Assembly: GCA_016839515.1 (NCBI GenBank)
Contig: JAEOUE010000197.1
Coordinates: 1 to 64,000 of the forward strand
Direction: 5' to 3'
Length of the DNA: 64,000 nucleotides
Origin: Candidatus Hodarchaeum mangrovi
Lineage (GTDB): Archaea; Asgardarchaeota; Heimdallarchaeia; Hodarchaeales; Hodarchaeaceae
The notes below the pieces were generated by a model. It made no database searches. It was not told the origin of the DNA and saw only the letters and a program-made list of their open reading frames with translations. Shown in pieces: positions 1-10,465 of this stretch. The position numbers and the translations under genes were made by a program. Position 1 is the first letter of the stretch. The number at the start of each line of letters is the position of its first letter.

Positions 1-596
1 AAAACAAATTTATCCCAATTGAATAAATTTTCAATTCCTCCCCAATAGAATAATAAGGGAATTAGTGTAAATAGAAATACGGATGGGCTTAAGACGGCCC
101 ACGGTTGCTGAGAAAAGATTCCAAACGCAATTTTTATATTTTCAATCTCACCAAGAGCAACATTTATACCAATGAATGTTGACGCAAGAATACTAACTCC
201 TGTAATAAAATCCCCAATCTGTCGTAAATTGTTATTTGTTTCTTGAGTTGGTTCATATTTGCTCTTCCAAGAGGTTAAGAAGCCAATAAGATCTTGAAAT
301 AATCCAAAAGGGCATCCCCATGCGCAAAAAAGTCGTCCAAAAATTGATCCAATAATAAAAAATGAAGCTAATGGGATTAATGGTAGTAATCCTGTAGTTA
401 ACATTCTCTCTAACAAATAAAAAGCTCCTTCGGAGCTAGAAGTCAACATTTTTGGCATATCGACAGGTAATACTAACCATGTTGCTCCTATTCCAAAAAA
501 AGTAAGATTCATTAAAATAAACATGATAGTTTGAATAATTGTACGTAAAATCCGTAATTTCGTTAAATTTACCTTTGATTTCTTATGCCATGCCAT
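1..596 (-). CDS. NapH/FixG-like membrane 4Fe-4S binding protein (C-terminus runs off the window)
   Basis: Reverse-strand reading from ATG at 596: MAWHKKSKVNLTKLRILRTIIQTIMFILMNLTFFGIGATW...GRLFCAWGCPFGLFQDL; FCxWxCPFG motif typical of NapH/NosR/FixG proteins plus TM segments. Not in the ORF track. Confidence 0.7.
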   Translation of the reverse strand, partial: MAWHKKSKVNLTKLRILRTIIQTIMFILMNLTFFGIGATWLVLPVDMPKMLTSSSEGAFYLLERMLTTGLLPLIPLASFFIIGSIFGRLFCAWGCPFGLFQDLIGFLTSWKSKYEPTQETNNNLRQIGDFITGVSILASTFIGINVALGEIENIKIAFGIFSQQPWAVLSPSVFLFTLIPLLFYWGGIENLFNWDKFV

Positions 597-606
597 CTTT
601 ATTCAC

Positions 607-753
607 CTATGGTATAGGTATTCCTGCTGTTGCGCTCTCTGTGATTTCTACAATTAAATCTTTAATTAATTCGAACTGATTCGCTGATATTGCAAGTGTT
701 AAGAAAATAAATCCAAGACTTAAGGCAATAAAAGCTTTGGCATTACTCCTCAT
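607..753 (-). CDS. Small (48 aa) single-TM peptide upstream of the NapH-like gene
   Basis: ATG..TAG reading MRSNAKAFIALSLGFIFLTLAISANQFELIKDLIVEITESATAGIPIP; hydrophobic N-terminus; same strand and 10 bp upstream of the NapH-like ORF. Confidence 0.45.
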   Translation of the reverse strand: MRSNAKAFIALSLGFIFLTLAISANQFELIKDLIVEITESATAGIPIP

Positions 754-906
754 TGTATAAATTCCTTCTAATTATTTGAATATAGAAACAATAATGAAAT
801 CGATTATATTTTAGGCTTTTCAGCAAATCTTCTTATTTGTTGTCCTAGCTATTGTTATTTAGATAAGGGATATACAATATCCGTTGCTAGTTTTTTAGAA
901 ATAGTC

Positions 907-2148
907 TTAAAATCCCCAATCTCTACTTTTACTGAATCCATATGCAATTATTCGGGCGTTCCAAAATTTTTTTATCATTGAAGGTTTAGATAAAGCTTTA
1001 AATGATAATAGAAGTTTTTTCCAAATATTCATACGCGTTATATCCCAACCATCAATTAAGGATCCAAAATTCTCTAAGTCATTAGCAGTAAAATCTGAAT
1101 AAAGGATTTGATGAGCTTTTTGAATTATTGGGTCAGCATATGGCATCATTCGGCATTTATACTCATATTCTAACAATTTTTTCTTTGAAAAATTTTTAGA
1201 TTTACATGCTTCTATTGCAGTTTGTGCAGCTAGCCATCCTGAATGAATTCCTATTGCAATACCTCCATAAAAGATTGAATTTGTTAAGCCAGCTGCATCA
1301 CCAGCTACCATATAGTTATCAGTGCATAAATTTGGTATTGGTCCACTTGCAGGAATAATACCAGCAATCCTTTGGATAATATCTTCTTCTTTAACATCAT
1401 TAAAATGAAGATTCATGAATTTTTTAAGAATAGTGTTCGGATTTGAAGCAGGGTCAACAACAATTCCAATATTGGTTGAACTTTTTTTGGGAAAGACCCA
1501 TCCATAATGCATCTTTGGAAATCGATTGAAATCGAAATAAAAGTCTAGTGCATCGGTTAAAATTCCTTTAATATTAAATTCTACTCCTTGAACATATTCT
1601 GATGGTCCTTTGAGTCCTATCATTTTTACACTATGAGCTGAAGGTCCATCACACCCAATCACTAAATTTGCTCTATATGTTTGTGAAGTGGTTTTTACAA
1701 TTACAGAATTACCATCCCTTTTTACCTCATTTACTCGTGACTGTAGAGAAAGATCAACACCATTTTTTTGAGCTTCTTTAGCCATTAAATGATCAAATAA
1801 AGGCCGATTTATAGTTACTGTCTCTAATTGAGATGTAGCTACTCCCGATGTACCAAAAAAAAATCTTTGAGTGCTAAGAATCCGTTCAATCAAATAATTC
1901 TTACGATTTATTATAAAATCGTCGTAAGTTTCTTCTGAATTATATTTTGGCATATTTTCAACGGTTCGCATTTTATCAATAGATAATCCTTCACCGCATG
2001 CAAGGGGGTGACCAATTTTTGGATGTTCTTCAACTATAACAGCATTTAATCCTGCTTTAGCTACAGATATTCCAGTGGATAATCCTGTTGGTCCTCCACC
2101 AATTATTAGAACATCATATTGTTGCATTGCCGTCCAAGTACCTCTCAA
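907..2148 (-). CDS. Geranylgeranyl reductase family FAD-dependent oxidoreductase (probable start at MQQYDVL, ~2127)
   Basis: N-terminal YDVLIIGGGPTGLSTGISVAKAGLNAVIVEE Rossmann motif, MVAGDAAGLTNSIFYGGIAIGIHSG FAD motif typical of archaeal GGR family. Confidence 0.85.
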   Translation of the reverse strand: MRGTWTAMQQYDVLIIGGGPTGLSTGISVAKAGLNAVIVEEHPKIGHPLACGEGLSIDKMRTVENMPKYNSEETYDDFIINRKNYLIERILSTQRFFFGTSGVATSQLETVTINRPLFDHLMAKEAQKNGVDLSLQSRVNEVKRDGNSVIVKTTSQTYRANLVIGCDGPSAHSVKMIGLKGPSEYVQGVEFNIKGILTDALDFYFDFNRFPKMHYGWVFPKKSSTNIGIVVDPASNPNTILKKFMNLHFNDVKEEDIIQRIAGIIPASGPIPNLCTDNYMVAGDAAGLTNSIFYGGIAIGIHSGWLAAQTAIEACKSKNFSKKKLLEYEYKCRMMPYADPIIQKAHQILYSDFTANDLENFGSLIDGWDITRMNIWKKLLLSFKALSKPSMIKKFWNARIIAYGFSKSRDWGF

Positions 2149-2242
2149 GGAATATATAGCATTCTGATCTCTTTAATTATATAATTTGTTAATTCATTTG
2201 AACCAAAAAGAAGTTTTATTTATTTACTACTAAATTGGTTAA

Positions 2243-2563
2243 ATGGGAAAATCAATGAATCATTCTCCAGTAAAAATTGGAACTTGCTTAAATAAAGCTC
2301 AAGGTAAGATAATTGTTCAATTAGAGGGGCCAAATTTACCTAAAATCGGTTCTTATGCTCAGATTAAGGAAAAAGGTCAATTTATCACAATTGGAGAGAT
2401 AACAGAGGCTATAGGATCAACTCAATCACCTTGGATTGTTATCTCGCCTTATAAAGATAGATTAAAAAAGGTGAATGAGATGGAGGAAATCTACAGCCAA
2501 GAGAATTATCGCTCAAAAATAAAGAATAAAAAAACCAAGTATCGGTATAAAAAGAGGGTTTGA
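2243..2563 (+). CDS. gar1: H/ACA RNP protein Gar1-like
   Basis: Gar1 beta-barrel pattern: GTCLNKAQGKIIVQLEGPNLPKIGSYAQIKE...IGEITEAIGSTQSPWIVISP; next to eS8 as commonly seen in archaea. Confidence 0.75.
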   Translation: MGKSMNHSPVKIGTCLNKAQGKIIVQLEGPNLPKIGSYAQIKEKGQFITIGEITEAIGSTQSPWIVISPYKDRLKKVNEMEEIYSQENYRSKIKNKKTKYRYKKRV

Positions 2564-2657
2564 TATATAAAACATTCGTTATATGCCTTTAAATGGTTAG
2601 TTTTGGCGTCTATAGCGATTTTTTCATTTTAAAAGAAATTATTAAGAGGTTAATCAT

Positions 2658-3035
2658 ATGGCAAGGTCACAGAGAAGATCTGTAAGGAAGGCAAGTGGTG
2701 GAAGATACCACATTAGTACTAAAAAGAAAAAAAGGGATTTAGCACGACCAGCAGCCCTGACAATGGTCGGAACAGTACGAAAGAAAGCAATAAGAACCCG
2801 TGGGGGGAATCAAAAAATACGTTTACTTAGCTCTACTTTTGCTAATGTTTCTTCTCTAGATGGAAAAGTGACAACAAAACTTGAGATTGAAGATGTTGAA
2901 GACAATCAAGCAAATAGAGACTTTGCACGAAGAAAAATTGTTACTAAAGGAGCAATCATTCGTACATCTAAAGGCAATGCCCGCGTAACTAGTCGACCAG
3001 GTCAAAATGGAACAGTTGAAGCTGTTTTATTCTAG
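2658..3035 (+). CDS. rps8e: 30S ribosomal protein eS8
   Basis: MARSQRRSVRKASGGRYH...KKKKRDLARPAALTMVG; TKGAIIRTSKGNARVTSRPGQNGTVEAVL is the S8e C-terminal signature. Confidence 0.95.
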   Translation: MARSQRRSVRKASGGRYHISTKKKKRDLARPAALTMVGTVRKKAIRTRGGNQKIRLLSSTFANVSSLDGKVTTKLEIEDVEDNQANRDFARRKIVTKGAIIRTSKGNARVTSRPGQNGTVEAVLF

Positions 3036-3106
3036 TAGAAATTAACTTCTTTTGATTCTAAAATTAATTCTTTTTACTTCTTTTGCAAAATAGGATAAAA
3101 TACTAA

Positions 3107-3955
3107 ATGGAAGAAAGTAAACCCCCTTTGACCCAAGAAAATTCTTCAGAATCGATTTTCAAGAAAAATGTTTCTAAACTTAAAATAGCTATAATACGAA
3201 CTTTTACTGGACATAGTAAAGGAACTTGGATATGGATTGGGGTCTTTTTCTTAATTTTAATTATTAGTGTCATAGTTTTAATTCTTCAGTCTCAAGATGA
3301 AACTTGGTTATTTGATAAAGTTATTAGATGGTTTGTTGGACCAATCCTAAGTTTAGAATTATTAGGACCATTTATTTTCATTATTTTCATGGGAATTCAA
3401 GGGATTATTGTTCCAATTCCTTCTGAATTGGTTTTATTATCAAGTGGTCTAATTTGGGGTATGATTGGAGGGAGTATAATTGGGATTATTGGTTCAATGA
3501 CCGCAGGTATAACCACGTATTATATTGCAATGTATGGTGGTAGACCTATTATTGAAAAATTCTTGGGTGAAGAAAATCTCCTTATTGTAGATAAATATCT
3601 TGATCGATATGGAATTTGGGCTATCGTTTTTGCTCGTGCTTTTCCTTTCATGGCCTTTGATCCTATATCCTATGCGTCTGGATTTTTGAAAATAAAATTG
3701 AGGGATTATCTATTAGCTACTTTCTTTGGTTCAATCATTCGGTGCACATTTTATGCTTGGTTAGGTTCAAATCTAGTAACCCAAACAGACATAAGCGAAT
3801 GGTTAAGGGATCCTGCAAAATATCAAAGTTTCATTAATCAATATTCTGCTAACTTCAATCTTGTACTATTTCTGCTAATTGTTGTTCTTGGACTAGCTTT
3901 TGTTGTATATCAATTCCTTTTATTCCCCTATTTAAAGAAAAAATCTCATGAATAA
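3107..3955 (+). CDS. DedA/VTT-domain family membrane protein
   Basis: Multiple TM segments; IPSELVLLSSGLIWG, YIAMYGGRPIIEKFLG, FARAFPFMAFDPISYASGFLKI pattern of DedA/SNARE-associated (VTT) proteins. Confidence 0.75.
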   Translation: MEESKPPLTQENSSESIFKKNVSKLKIAIIRTFTGHSKGTWIWIGVFFLILIISVIVLILQSQDETWLFDKVIRWFVGPILSLELLGPFIFIIFMGIQGIIVPIPSELVLLSSGLIWGMIGGSIIGIIGSMTAGITTYYIAMYGGRPIIEKFLGEENLLIVDKYLDRYGIWAIVFARAFPFMAFDPISYASGFLKIKLRDYLLATFFGSIIRCTFYAWLGSNLVTQTDISEWLRDPAKYQSFINQYSANFNLVLFLLIVVLGLAFVVYQFLLFPYLKKKSHE

Positions 3956-4116
3956 AGAAAAAATGTAAAAAGAAAACTATTCCATCCTGAAAATTTTATT
4001 TCAAATAGACTCAATTGATTTAATATAGTAATATTTTTGATATAAGATGACTTTCAATATAACTAAAGAATTAATAAATTACATTCTTAGCTCAGTAAAA
4101 TCATGGAGTAAGATGA

Positions 4117-5784
4117 ATGAGTATTCATGAATCAATAAAAAAATCTTCGTCTTCGGAGGATTTGAATCATAAAATCCCTGAATGGTTAAGTGTAGATCAT
4201 TTTCCAGATGAGACAAGAGTTAATTTAACTCCTCGTGGACGTAGGTTTGTGTTTCAAAAAAGTCTAATCATGAAAAATCTTGAACATATTGTAAGTAGAG
4301 CACAGTGGTCTCGTTATCGTTCAAATCCAGAAATGTCGATTCCTGTATCCACACTTCGACTCCTTGTTGAGGATGAAAGAGAACTATTTATGACTTCATT
4401 TACTGTTACGAGTATAGGTAATAAGAAAATCCAATTACCTCTAAAATTACCTATACGAATTAGAAACAATTCTCTAGCGAAATTACTCGCGCTTTTAACC
4501 CTTTCGAAAAACGTCTTTCAAACAGGAACTTATCAAACAGATCAGAGGGAAAAAATTGAATATTTAATCGAAACATTTGACTCAATCTTTGATGTGAACT
4601 TGAGTCCTGATGAAGAAATTACTTATAATCAACGAGGGTATTATCTTAAGATACCACTTCAGATCTGCTCTGCTATTATTAAAGTTTTCACAGGCGAGTA
4701 TACTGCAAGTTTTCCACAGATTATTAGTTCGGTAGCAAAACTTGAAGATGAACAAGATATCTTAGATTTTGTTACAATGTGGTTGAAATTTTCTAGGGTA
4801 TATCGATTTGATAATAGTCAAGAAAACCTATTTATGTTTAGATATAATGATGAAACAAGGGAATTAGTGAAATTAATTGAAATGTTGGGTGTAAAATATG
4901 AAATGGGTTCGATAATAGATGGAGGTAACTTTGTCCCTGTTTACCGAATCCCTAATGTAGCAGATAATGAAATAATTCTTGGAACACCATCATTATTATC
5001 TCGGCTTAAAAGTAAAATAAGGAATCAAACCGCCCGAATTAATGAATTAGAAGCAATAAAGGATGATCTTGAGTCTAAACTAAGAGGAACCACTCGTGGT
5101 ATTGGAGAAAAAGTCACATGGTCTCGTGCAGTGGATGAAAGACTTGCAGAGGACCTTACTGAAAAGCTTGTTGAATTTGAGAGAATATTAATACAAACTC
5201 GGAATGAAAATGAAAAACTTAAGCGTCTTCTCAAAGACAGTGGTGCTATTTTAGAAGTTGAAGAGTCATTTTTTGTTGAAAATAGCAATGGGGAAAAAAT
5301 TGCTGAAGATATTAATCAATTAAGGGAAGAAGTAAATCAACTTAAAGAACGATTGGCAACATTAAATCAACCTACCCAAGGAAAAGAATTAAGCTATAAA
5401 GTAACAAAAGAAATAACAATGAAAGCAGATCATGCTCCTATAGGGATAGATATTGATTTACGTCTAATAATTAAAACTTTTCTTGCACATCCGGACAACT
5501 GGGTTTTATTTATTCTTGGGACTAATCAAAGTTTGACTAAAGAGCAAATTGGAAGAATATTAGGTTTTTCTGCTGATAGAAGGTTAGAATTGCAAAGATG
5601 CTTAAATGATTTCGTTAATCGTCATATTTTAAAAGTTACTGCATCGTCTCATGGTGAGGAAATCTATTCTTTGGATCGTTGGCATTGGTCTGATTTAATT
5701 GGTAGCTACACAACAACTTTATTGGGTGATAAGGATAATGTTCCCCTAGAAGTTCGCCAATTAGTACGAAGTGTTCTTAAATAA
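4117..5784 (+). CDS. Uncharacterised protein with central coiled coil and C-terminal winged-helix-like region
   Basis: Long ORF; coiled-coil heptads around residues 300-430; helix-rich C-terminus (LGTNQSLTKEQIGRILGFSADRRLELQRCLNDFVNRHIL). Confidence 0.6.
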   Translation: MSIHESIKKSSSSEDLNHKIPEWLSVDHFPDETRVNLTPRGRRFVFQKSLIMKNLEHIVSRAQWSRYRSNPEMSIPVSTLRLLVEDERELFMTSFTVTSIGNKKIQLPLKLPIRIRNNSLAKLLALLTLSKNVFQTGTYQTDQREKIEYLIETFDSIFDVNLSPDEEITYNQRGYYLKIPLQICSAIIKVFTGEYTASFPQIISSVAKLEDEQDILDFVTMWLKFSRVYRFDNSQENLFMFRYNDETRELVKLIEMLGVKYEMGSIIDGGNFVPVYRIPNVADNEIILGTPSLLSRLKSKIRNQTARINELEAIKDDLESKLRGTTRGIGEKVTWSRAVDERLAEDLTEKLVEFERILIQTRNENEKLKRLLKDSGAILEVEESFFVENSNGEKIAEDINQLREEVNQLKERLATLNQPTQGKELSYKVTKEITMKADHAPIGIDIDLRLIIKTFLAHPDNWVLFILGTNQSLTKEQIGRILGFSADRRLELQRCLNDFVNRHILKVTASSHGEEIYSLDRWHWSDLIGSYTTTLLGDKDNVPLEVRQLVRSVLK

Positions 5785-5813
5785 AATAAAAATATTAAAA
5801 ATGGATTTATAAT

Positions 5814-6161
5814 TTATAAGTTATCAATAACTTTGAGTGCTTCTAATAAATCTTTAATTTCAGATGTTTTTTTAGATGACTGAACGATTTTTTCTCCCTC
5901 TTTTTTTCCCAAAAATTCTGATATTTGAATATTTGGACTTATTTGGGAATTATTTTCTTTTTTAGTTGATTCTAAAACTGAAATATCTGGGATTTGTTTA
6001 TCTGATGTAAGAGAATTCAATTGTTCTTTGATTTGATTCATTTCCTGTTCTAAACTTGATAATCGATCATTAAAGTCTTTGAATTTCGTTCCAATATCTT
6101 TTATAACTAGTTTTAATGCTTCCTTGACAAAATTTTTCATTTTCTCTTCAATTAAATCCAT
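5814..6161 (-). CDS. Small coiled-coil protein
   Basis: 115-aa ORF with heptad-like segment FKDFNDRLSSLEQEMNQIKEQLNSL. Confidence 0.5.
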   Translation of the reverse strand: MDLIEEKMKNFVKEALKLVIKDIGTKFKDFNDRLSSLEQEMNQIKEQLNSLTSDKQIPDISVLESTKKENNSQISPNIQISEFLGKKEGEKIVQSSKKTSEIKDLLEALKVIDNL

Positions 6162-6542
6162 ATAAAATCACTGTTTGTTCTTAAATTATAAATTTTGTCT
6201 AATTAGATATTTAAAATGTTCTATCTGTCTTTCTACAATATTTTTAATTGGATAATTTGCGTTATAAATTAAATTCAGCTTTTTTGTATTAAAAATGTTG
6301 GAAGATATAAATTATACAAAATCACTCATTGAAATAAAAAAAAGCCAAGACTTGAAAAAAGTTATATGAGACTGATCTCAATCTTCCTACCAAATGTAAT
6401 TCTTCTATTATTAATAGATAAAAATGAACAATTATTTTAATCAAGGCAAATGAATTCTCTTTCTAGTCTCAAAAACTAGAAATATTTCCTTCCTTTAAAT
6501 TAAAATTAATCAAATACAATATATAATGGGGAAATAAACCTA

Positions 6543-9095
6543 ATGAGTGAATTAAAATCCCAACATGATTACTTTCTATTAAGCACAGTTTATGATGCTG
6601 AATCAAATGGAGCTGGAATTAAATTATTTGATGTTTCTAGCCAAAAAGTAATTTATTTCTTAGATCCTTATGGGCATGAACCATATTGTTATAGTTTAGA
6701 ACCATTTTCAGATCTGAAAGCAATTGAAAAAGAATTTCCCCCTAATACAATCAAGAGAATAATTACTACTAATAAAAAGGATATCTTAAATAATACTATT
6801 ATCAATCCTACTCAGATTGTAACTGTTACCCCGAGCGAAGTACCTAAAGTTCGGGATATCTTAAAAACACATGGTTGGGAAACTTGGGAGTCAAGAATAA
6901 AATATCACCGAAATTGGTTATATGATACACAATTAGTTCCAGGGAGAAAGTATTGGTGGGATGAGGTTAATAGGAAATTTATTTCCCCTCAAAGTATAAG
7001 TGAGGGATTGGAGATACCTACTCCTGTTATAGAAAATTTAGCACAATATTCAGGATTAATCCAAGTATTTCAAGATGATTTTCTTCAAGAAATTCCTGAC
7101 CTTCCTATTGTAGCTTGTGATATAGAAACTGAGTATGAGGAAGGTCAGATTCCCCAATCTAGCGATCCTAAATTCCCAGTAATTTGCATTTGTATGTCTG
7201 ATAACAAAAATAATGAAATAGCTTTGATCCTTTCACGGAAAAACATAGAAAAAGGAGAAAGTTGGGTTGAGGTTTCACAAGATCTAAGGGTTGAGTCTTT
7301 TGATGATGAAAAATTACTTTTAAAACGAGCATTTGAGATATTAAAGAAATATTCTGTAATTTGTACTTTTAATGGTGATAATTTCGATTTTCCATATCTT
7401 CATGCAAGAGCAAGACATCTAAAGATTAGTAAATCGAGCCCCATTCTTTGGAACAGAAGAGCAAAAGAATGTAATTTTCGAAATGCTATTCATCTGGATT
7501 TATATCGTTTTTTTCATAATGTAGCAATAAAAACTTATGCGTTTGGAAATAGATATCAAGAAGAGACTTTAGATGCCGTTGCTTCAGCATTGCTAGGAGT
7601 TGGAAAAATTCCTCTGAATAAAGGAATAGCTGAATTAACAGAATGGGAGTTAATAAGATATTGTTTAAGAGACGCCCGAATAACAAGAGATCTCATCTTG
7701 TATGATAACAATACTCCATTAAATCTGATATTTATACTTGCTAGAATTTCAAGAATGCCAATTGATGATCTTGTACGTACAAGTGTTTCAAATTGGGTAC
7801 AAAGCCTATTTTACCATGAACACCGTCGAAGAGGTTATTTCATCCCCAATCAAAGTGATATTCATCTATTAAAAGGTGGTGGAACTAGTACAGAAGCAAT
7901 AATCAAGGGAAAGAAGTACAAAGGTGCTAAAGTAATAGATCCTGTTCCTGGTATTCATTTTAATGTTGCAGTATTGGACTTTGCTTCACTGTATCCCTCT
8001 ATTATTGGGACTAAAAACCTCAGCTATGAAACTTTACTATGCAATCATGTTGAATGTAAAGAAAATATAGTCCCACAAACTAGCTACTGGGTTTGTAATA
8101 AGAATCGTGGGATTATGGCTGACATAATTGGATTTATAAAAGATATTCGTGTGATGTGGCTTAAACCTGCTTCCAAGGAGGAATTGGGCCGAAAAAACTT
8201 TTTCCAAATACTCGAAAGGAGTCTGAAAGTTTTGATCAATGCCTCGTATGGTGTCCTAGGAAGTGATCGATTCCCGTTGTATTGTTTACCCGTTGCTGAC
8301 TCTACAACTGCTTTTGGTCGTGATGCAATAAACAAGACTATTGAAAAAGCTGAAAGTTTAAACATTACAGTTTTATATGGAGATACAGATTCAGTCTTTC
8401 TTCTTTCACCTCCTAAAAAGAAAATTAATGAGATTATACAATGGAGTAAAAAAGAATTAGAAGTAGGACTTGAAATGGAAAAAGTATACAAATATGTAGT
8501 CCTTTCTCAACGGAAAAAGAATTATTTCGGAGTTTATGAGGATGGAAGTGTTGAGGTTAAGGGATTAATGGGTAAAAAACGAAATACTCCTCCATTTTTA
8601 CAGGATGGATTTAATGAGGTATTGCATATATTATCTCAAGTAAATAATCTTGAAGAGTTTTCAAAGGCAAAAGAAAAAGTTAAAGGGTTAATAAAAACTA
8701 TTTATGTGAAATTGGATAAGAATCAATACTCTCCAGAGGATCTCTCAATAACTATGCAGCTTACTCAACCTTTAGGATCATACAAAGTAAATTCACAACA
8801 TGTAAAAGCAGCTCGTCAGCTAGAAAATCATTATCAATCTCGATTTATGTCAAAACACAATGGAAAAAAATATAATGAGGGATTTATCAAAGCAGGACAA
8901 TTAATTAGGTTTGTTAAAACAAAGGAAGGTGATCATGTAACTCCTGTTGAGTTAATGACGAAAGATATCAAACCTGATGTGAAAGCATACAAATCAATGA
9001 TTGAATCAACATTTGATCAGCTATTGGGAGCTCTAGATATAAATCTCGAAGAACTTGCTTCTGGTCAGATAAATCTGATGGAATTTTTTAACTAA
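6543..9095 (+). CDS. polB: Family B DNA polymerase with 3'-5' exonuclease
   Basis: Exo I VACDIETEYEEG, Exo II TFNGDNFDFPYLHAR, Exo III YCLRDARIT; Pol motif A LDFASLYPSII, motif B KVLINASYGVLG, motif C YGDTDSVFL all intact. Confidence 0.95.
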   Translation: MSELKSQHDYFLLSTVYDAESNGAGIKLFDVSSQKVIYFLDPYGHEPYCYSLEPFSDLKAIEKEFPPNTIKRIITTNKKDILNNTIINPTQIVTVTPSEVPKVRDILKTHGWETWESRIKYHRNWLYDTQLVPGRKYWWDEVNRKFISPQSISEGLEIPTPVIENLAQYSGLIQVFQDDFLQEIPDLPIVACDIETEYEEGQIPQSSDPKFPVICICMSDNKNNEIALILSRKNIEKGESWVEVSQDLRVESFDDEKLLLKRAFEILKKYSVICTFNGDNFDFPYLHARARHLKISKSSPILWNRRAKECNFRNAIHLDLYRFFHNVAIKTYAFGNRYQEETLDAVASALLGVGKIPLNKGIAELTEWELIRYCLRDARITRDLILYDNNTPLNLIFILARISRMPIDDLVRTSVSNWVQSLFYHEHRRRGYFIPNQSDIHLLKGGGTSTEAIIKGKKYKGAKVIDPVPGIHFNVAVLDFASLYPSIIGTKNLSYETLLCNHVECKENIVPQTSYWVCNKNRGIMADIIGFIKDIRVMWLKPASKEELGRKNFFQILERSLKVLINASYGVLGSDRFPLYCLPVADSTTAFGRDAINKTIEKAESLNITVLYGDTDSVFLLSPPKKKINEIIQWSKKELEVGLEMEKVYKYVVLSQRKKNYFGVYEDGSVEVKGLMGKKRNTPPFLQDGFNEVLHILSQVNNLEEFSKAKEKVKGLIKTIYVKLDKNQYSPEDLSITMQLTQPLGSYKVNSQHVKAARQLENHYQSRFMSKHNGKKYNEGFIKAGQLIRFVKTKEGDHVTPVELMTKDIKPDVKAYKSMIESTFDQLLGALDINLEELASGQINLMEFFN

Positions 9096-10465
9096 ACTTT
9101 CCACCCCAGTTTAAAAATACTGAAACCATCAGTTTGGGTTATATGTGGAAAGAGTCTTTGACCTAAAGGAAATTGAGGACTTGAAACACCAACTATGATT
9201 TTTTGAGGTTTTAGTTCAAAATTAGGGAAATTCTGTAGAAACCTATGGATTACATGCTCATTTTCAAGAGGGTGTAGTGAACATGTTGAGTAAACAATGA
9301 AACTATTAGAATCGTCTTTAAGAACAGTAGAAACATTTGAAAGGAGAGTATATTGAAGATCACTCAACCATTTTGTTTGGTGTCGGTCAACACGCCATTT
9401 TGAATCAGGTCGTGAGGAAAAAGTTCCAGATCCTGAACAAGGTGCGTCAATAAGGATTTTGTCGAATCTAAAACTGAAATTTGGATGGATTCTTAGATCA
9501 GATATAACAGGGTCTATGCTTTTTAGATCAAATAATTCAATTTTTTTCTTTAATTCTTTCATACGCCTTATGTTGTTATCAATAGCAATTATTCTACCTG
9601 AATCTTGTTGTAAAGAAGCAAGATGAGTTGTTTTCCCTCCTGGAGCTGCACATGCATCTAAAATTAGTTCATGGGGCCTTGGATCGATTATATGGGAAAC
9701 AAGAGCAGATCCTTTATTCTGAACGTAATAGAAATTTTTTTTAAAGGAATTAATACGGGGAATAGGAATTTTCCATGAGATGACCCTAATAACATCATCC
9801 AAATCAGGATCTTCTTTAAATTCAACCTCTTCAGAACTTAATCTTTCTAAAATTTCAGATTTATCATAATGTAATAAGTTTAATCTTAAATATAATGGGA
9901 GATTAAGATTTCCTGCCTTTATTATTTGTTTTGTGGTTTCTAATCCATAAAAATTGATATAGTCACGGACTAACCATGTTGGATGTGCAAATTCAACTCC
10001 TAGTCTTTCTTCTTTGTTTTGAATTAATTGTAAATAAGAATCCCTATCCCATTTTAAAAGATTGGAAATTAAATTTTCTAATAAATTAGTCAGTTGAGGA
10101 TGCTTTATTTTATCAATAATTTGTTTACATGATTGAATCCACTCTGAATCCTTCTTATAAGTATCTGAAATTAGAATATAGGTTATAACTTTTAATAAAT
10201 TTCGTATATACACTGGAATTTTAAAATTAATCCGTTTTTGAACGTACAAATGAATTAATCGATTAATAATATTTTGAAATCTGACTGTTTCAAAAACTAG
10301 CTGATGAACTTGGGAATAATTTTCCTGATTTCCATCCTCCCAGATAATAGAAAATATCTTCATTGCATTTCTTAATGAGACCTGATTTTTTTGATAGTAT
10401 AAGATGATCTTTGCCGCGTTTTCAATTAATAGCAATCTTATTCTTGAATCAATGCCCTGGCTCAA
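9092..10465 (-). CDS. NOL1/NOP2/Sun (NSUN) family RNA m5C methyltransferase
   Basis: ILDACAAPGGKTTHLASL, ILIDAPCSGSGTFSSRPDSKWR, YSTCSLHPLENE motifs. Confidence 0.92.
   Translation of the reverse strand: MSQGIDSRIRLLLIENAAKIILYYQKNQVSLRNAMKIFSIIWEDGNQENYSQVHQLVFETVRFQNIINRLIHLYVQKRINFKIPVYIRNLLKVITYILISDTYKKDSEWIQSCKQIIDKIKHPQLTNLLENLISNLLKWDRDSYLQLIQNKEERLGVEFAHPTWLVRDYINFYGLETTKQIIKAGNLNLPLYLRLNLLHYDKSEILERLSSEEVEFKEDPDLDDVIRVISWKIPIPRINSFKKNFYYVQNKGSALVSHIIDPRPHELILDACAAPGGKTTHLASLQQDSGRIIAIDNNIRRMKELKKKIELFDLKSIDPVISDLRIHPNFSFRFDKILIDAPCSGSGTFSSRPDSKWRVDRHQTKWLSDLQYTLLSNVSTVLKDDSNSFIVYSTCSLHPLENEHVIHRFLQNFPNFELKPQKIIVGVSSPQFPLGQRLFPHITQTDGFSIFKLGWKV

Noticed and set aside
5025-5288. 87-aa antisense ORF
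   Set aside because: Ser/Arg-rich shadow of the coiled-coil gene on the other strand.
8084-8491. 135-aa antisense ORF inside polB
   Set aside because: Fully overlaps the strongly supported PolB reading frame on the opposite strand; no recognisable motif.
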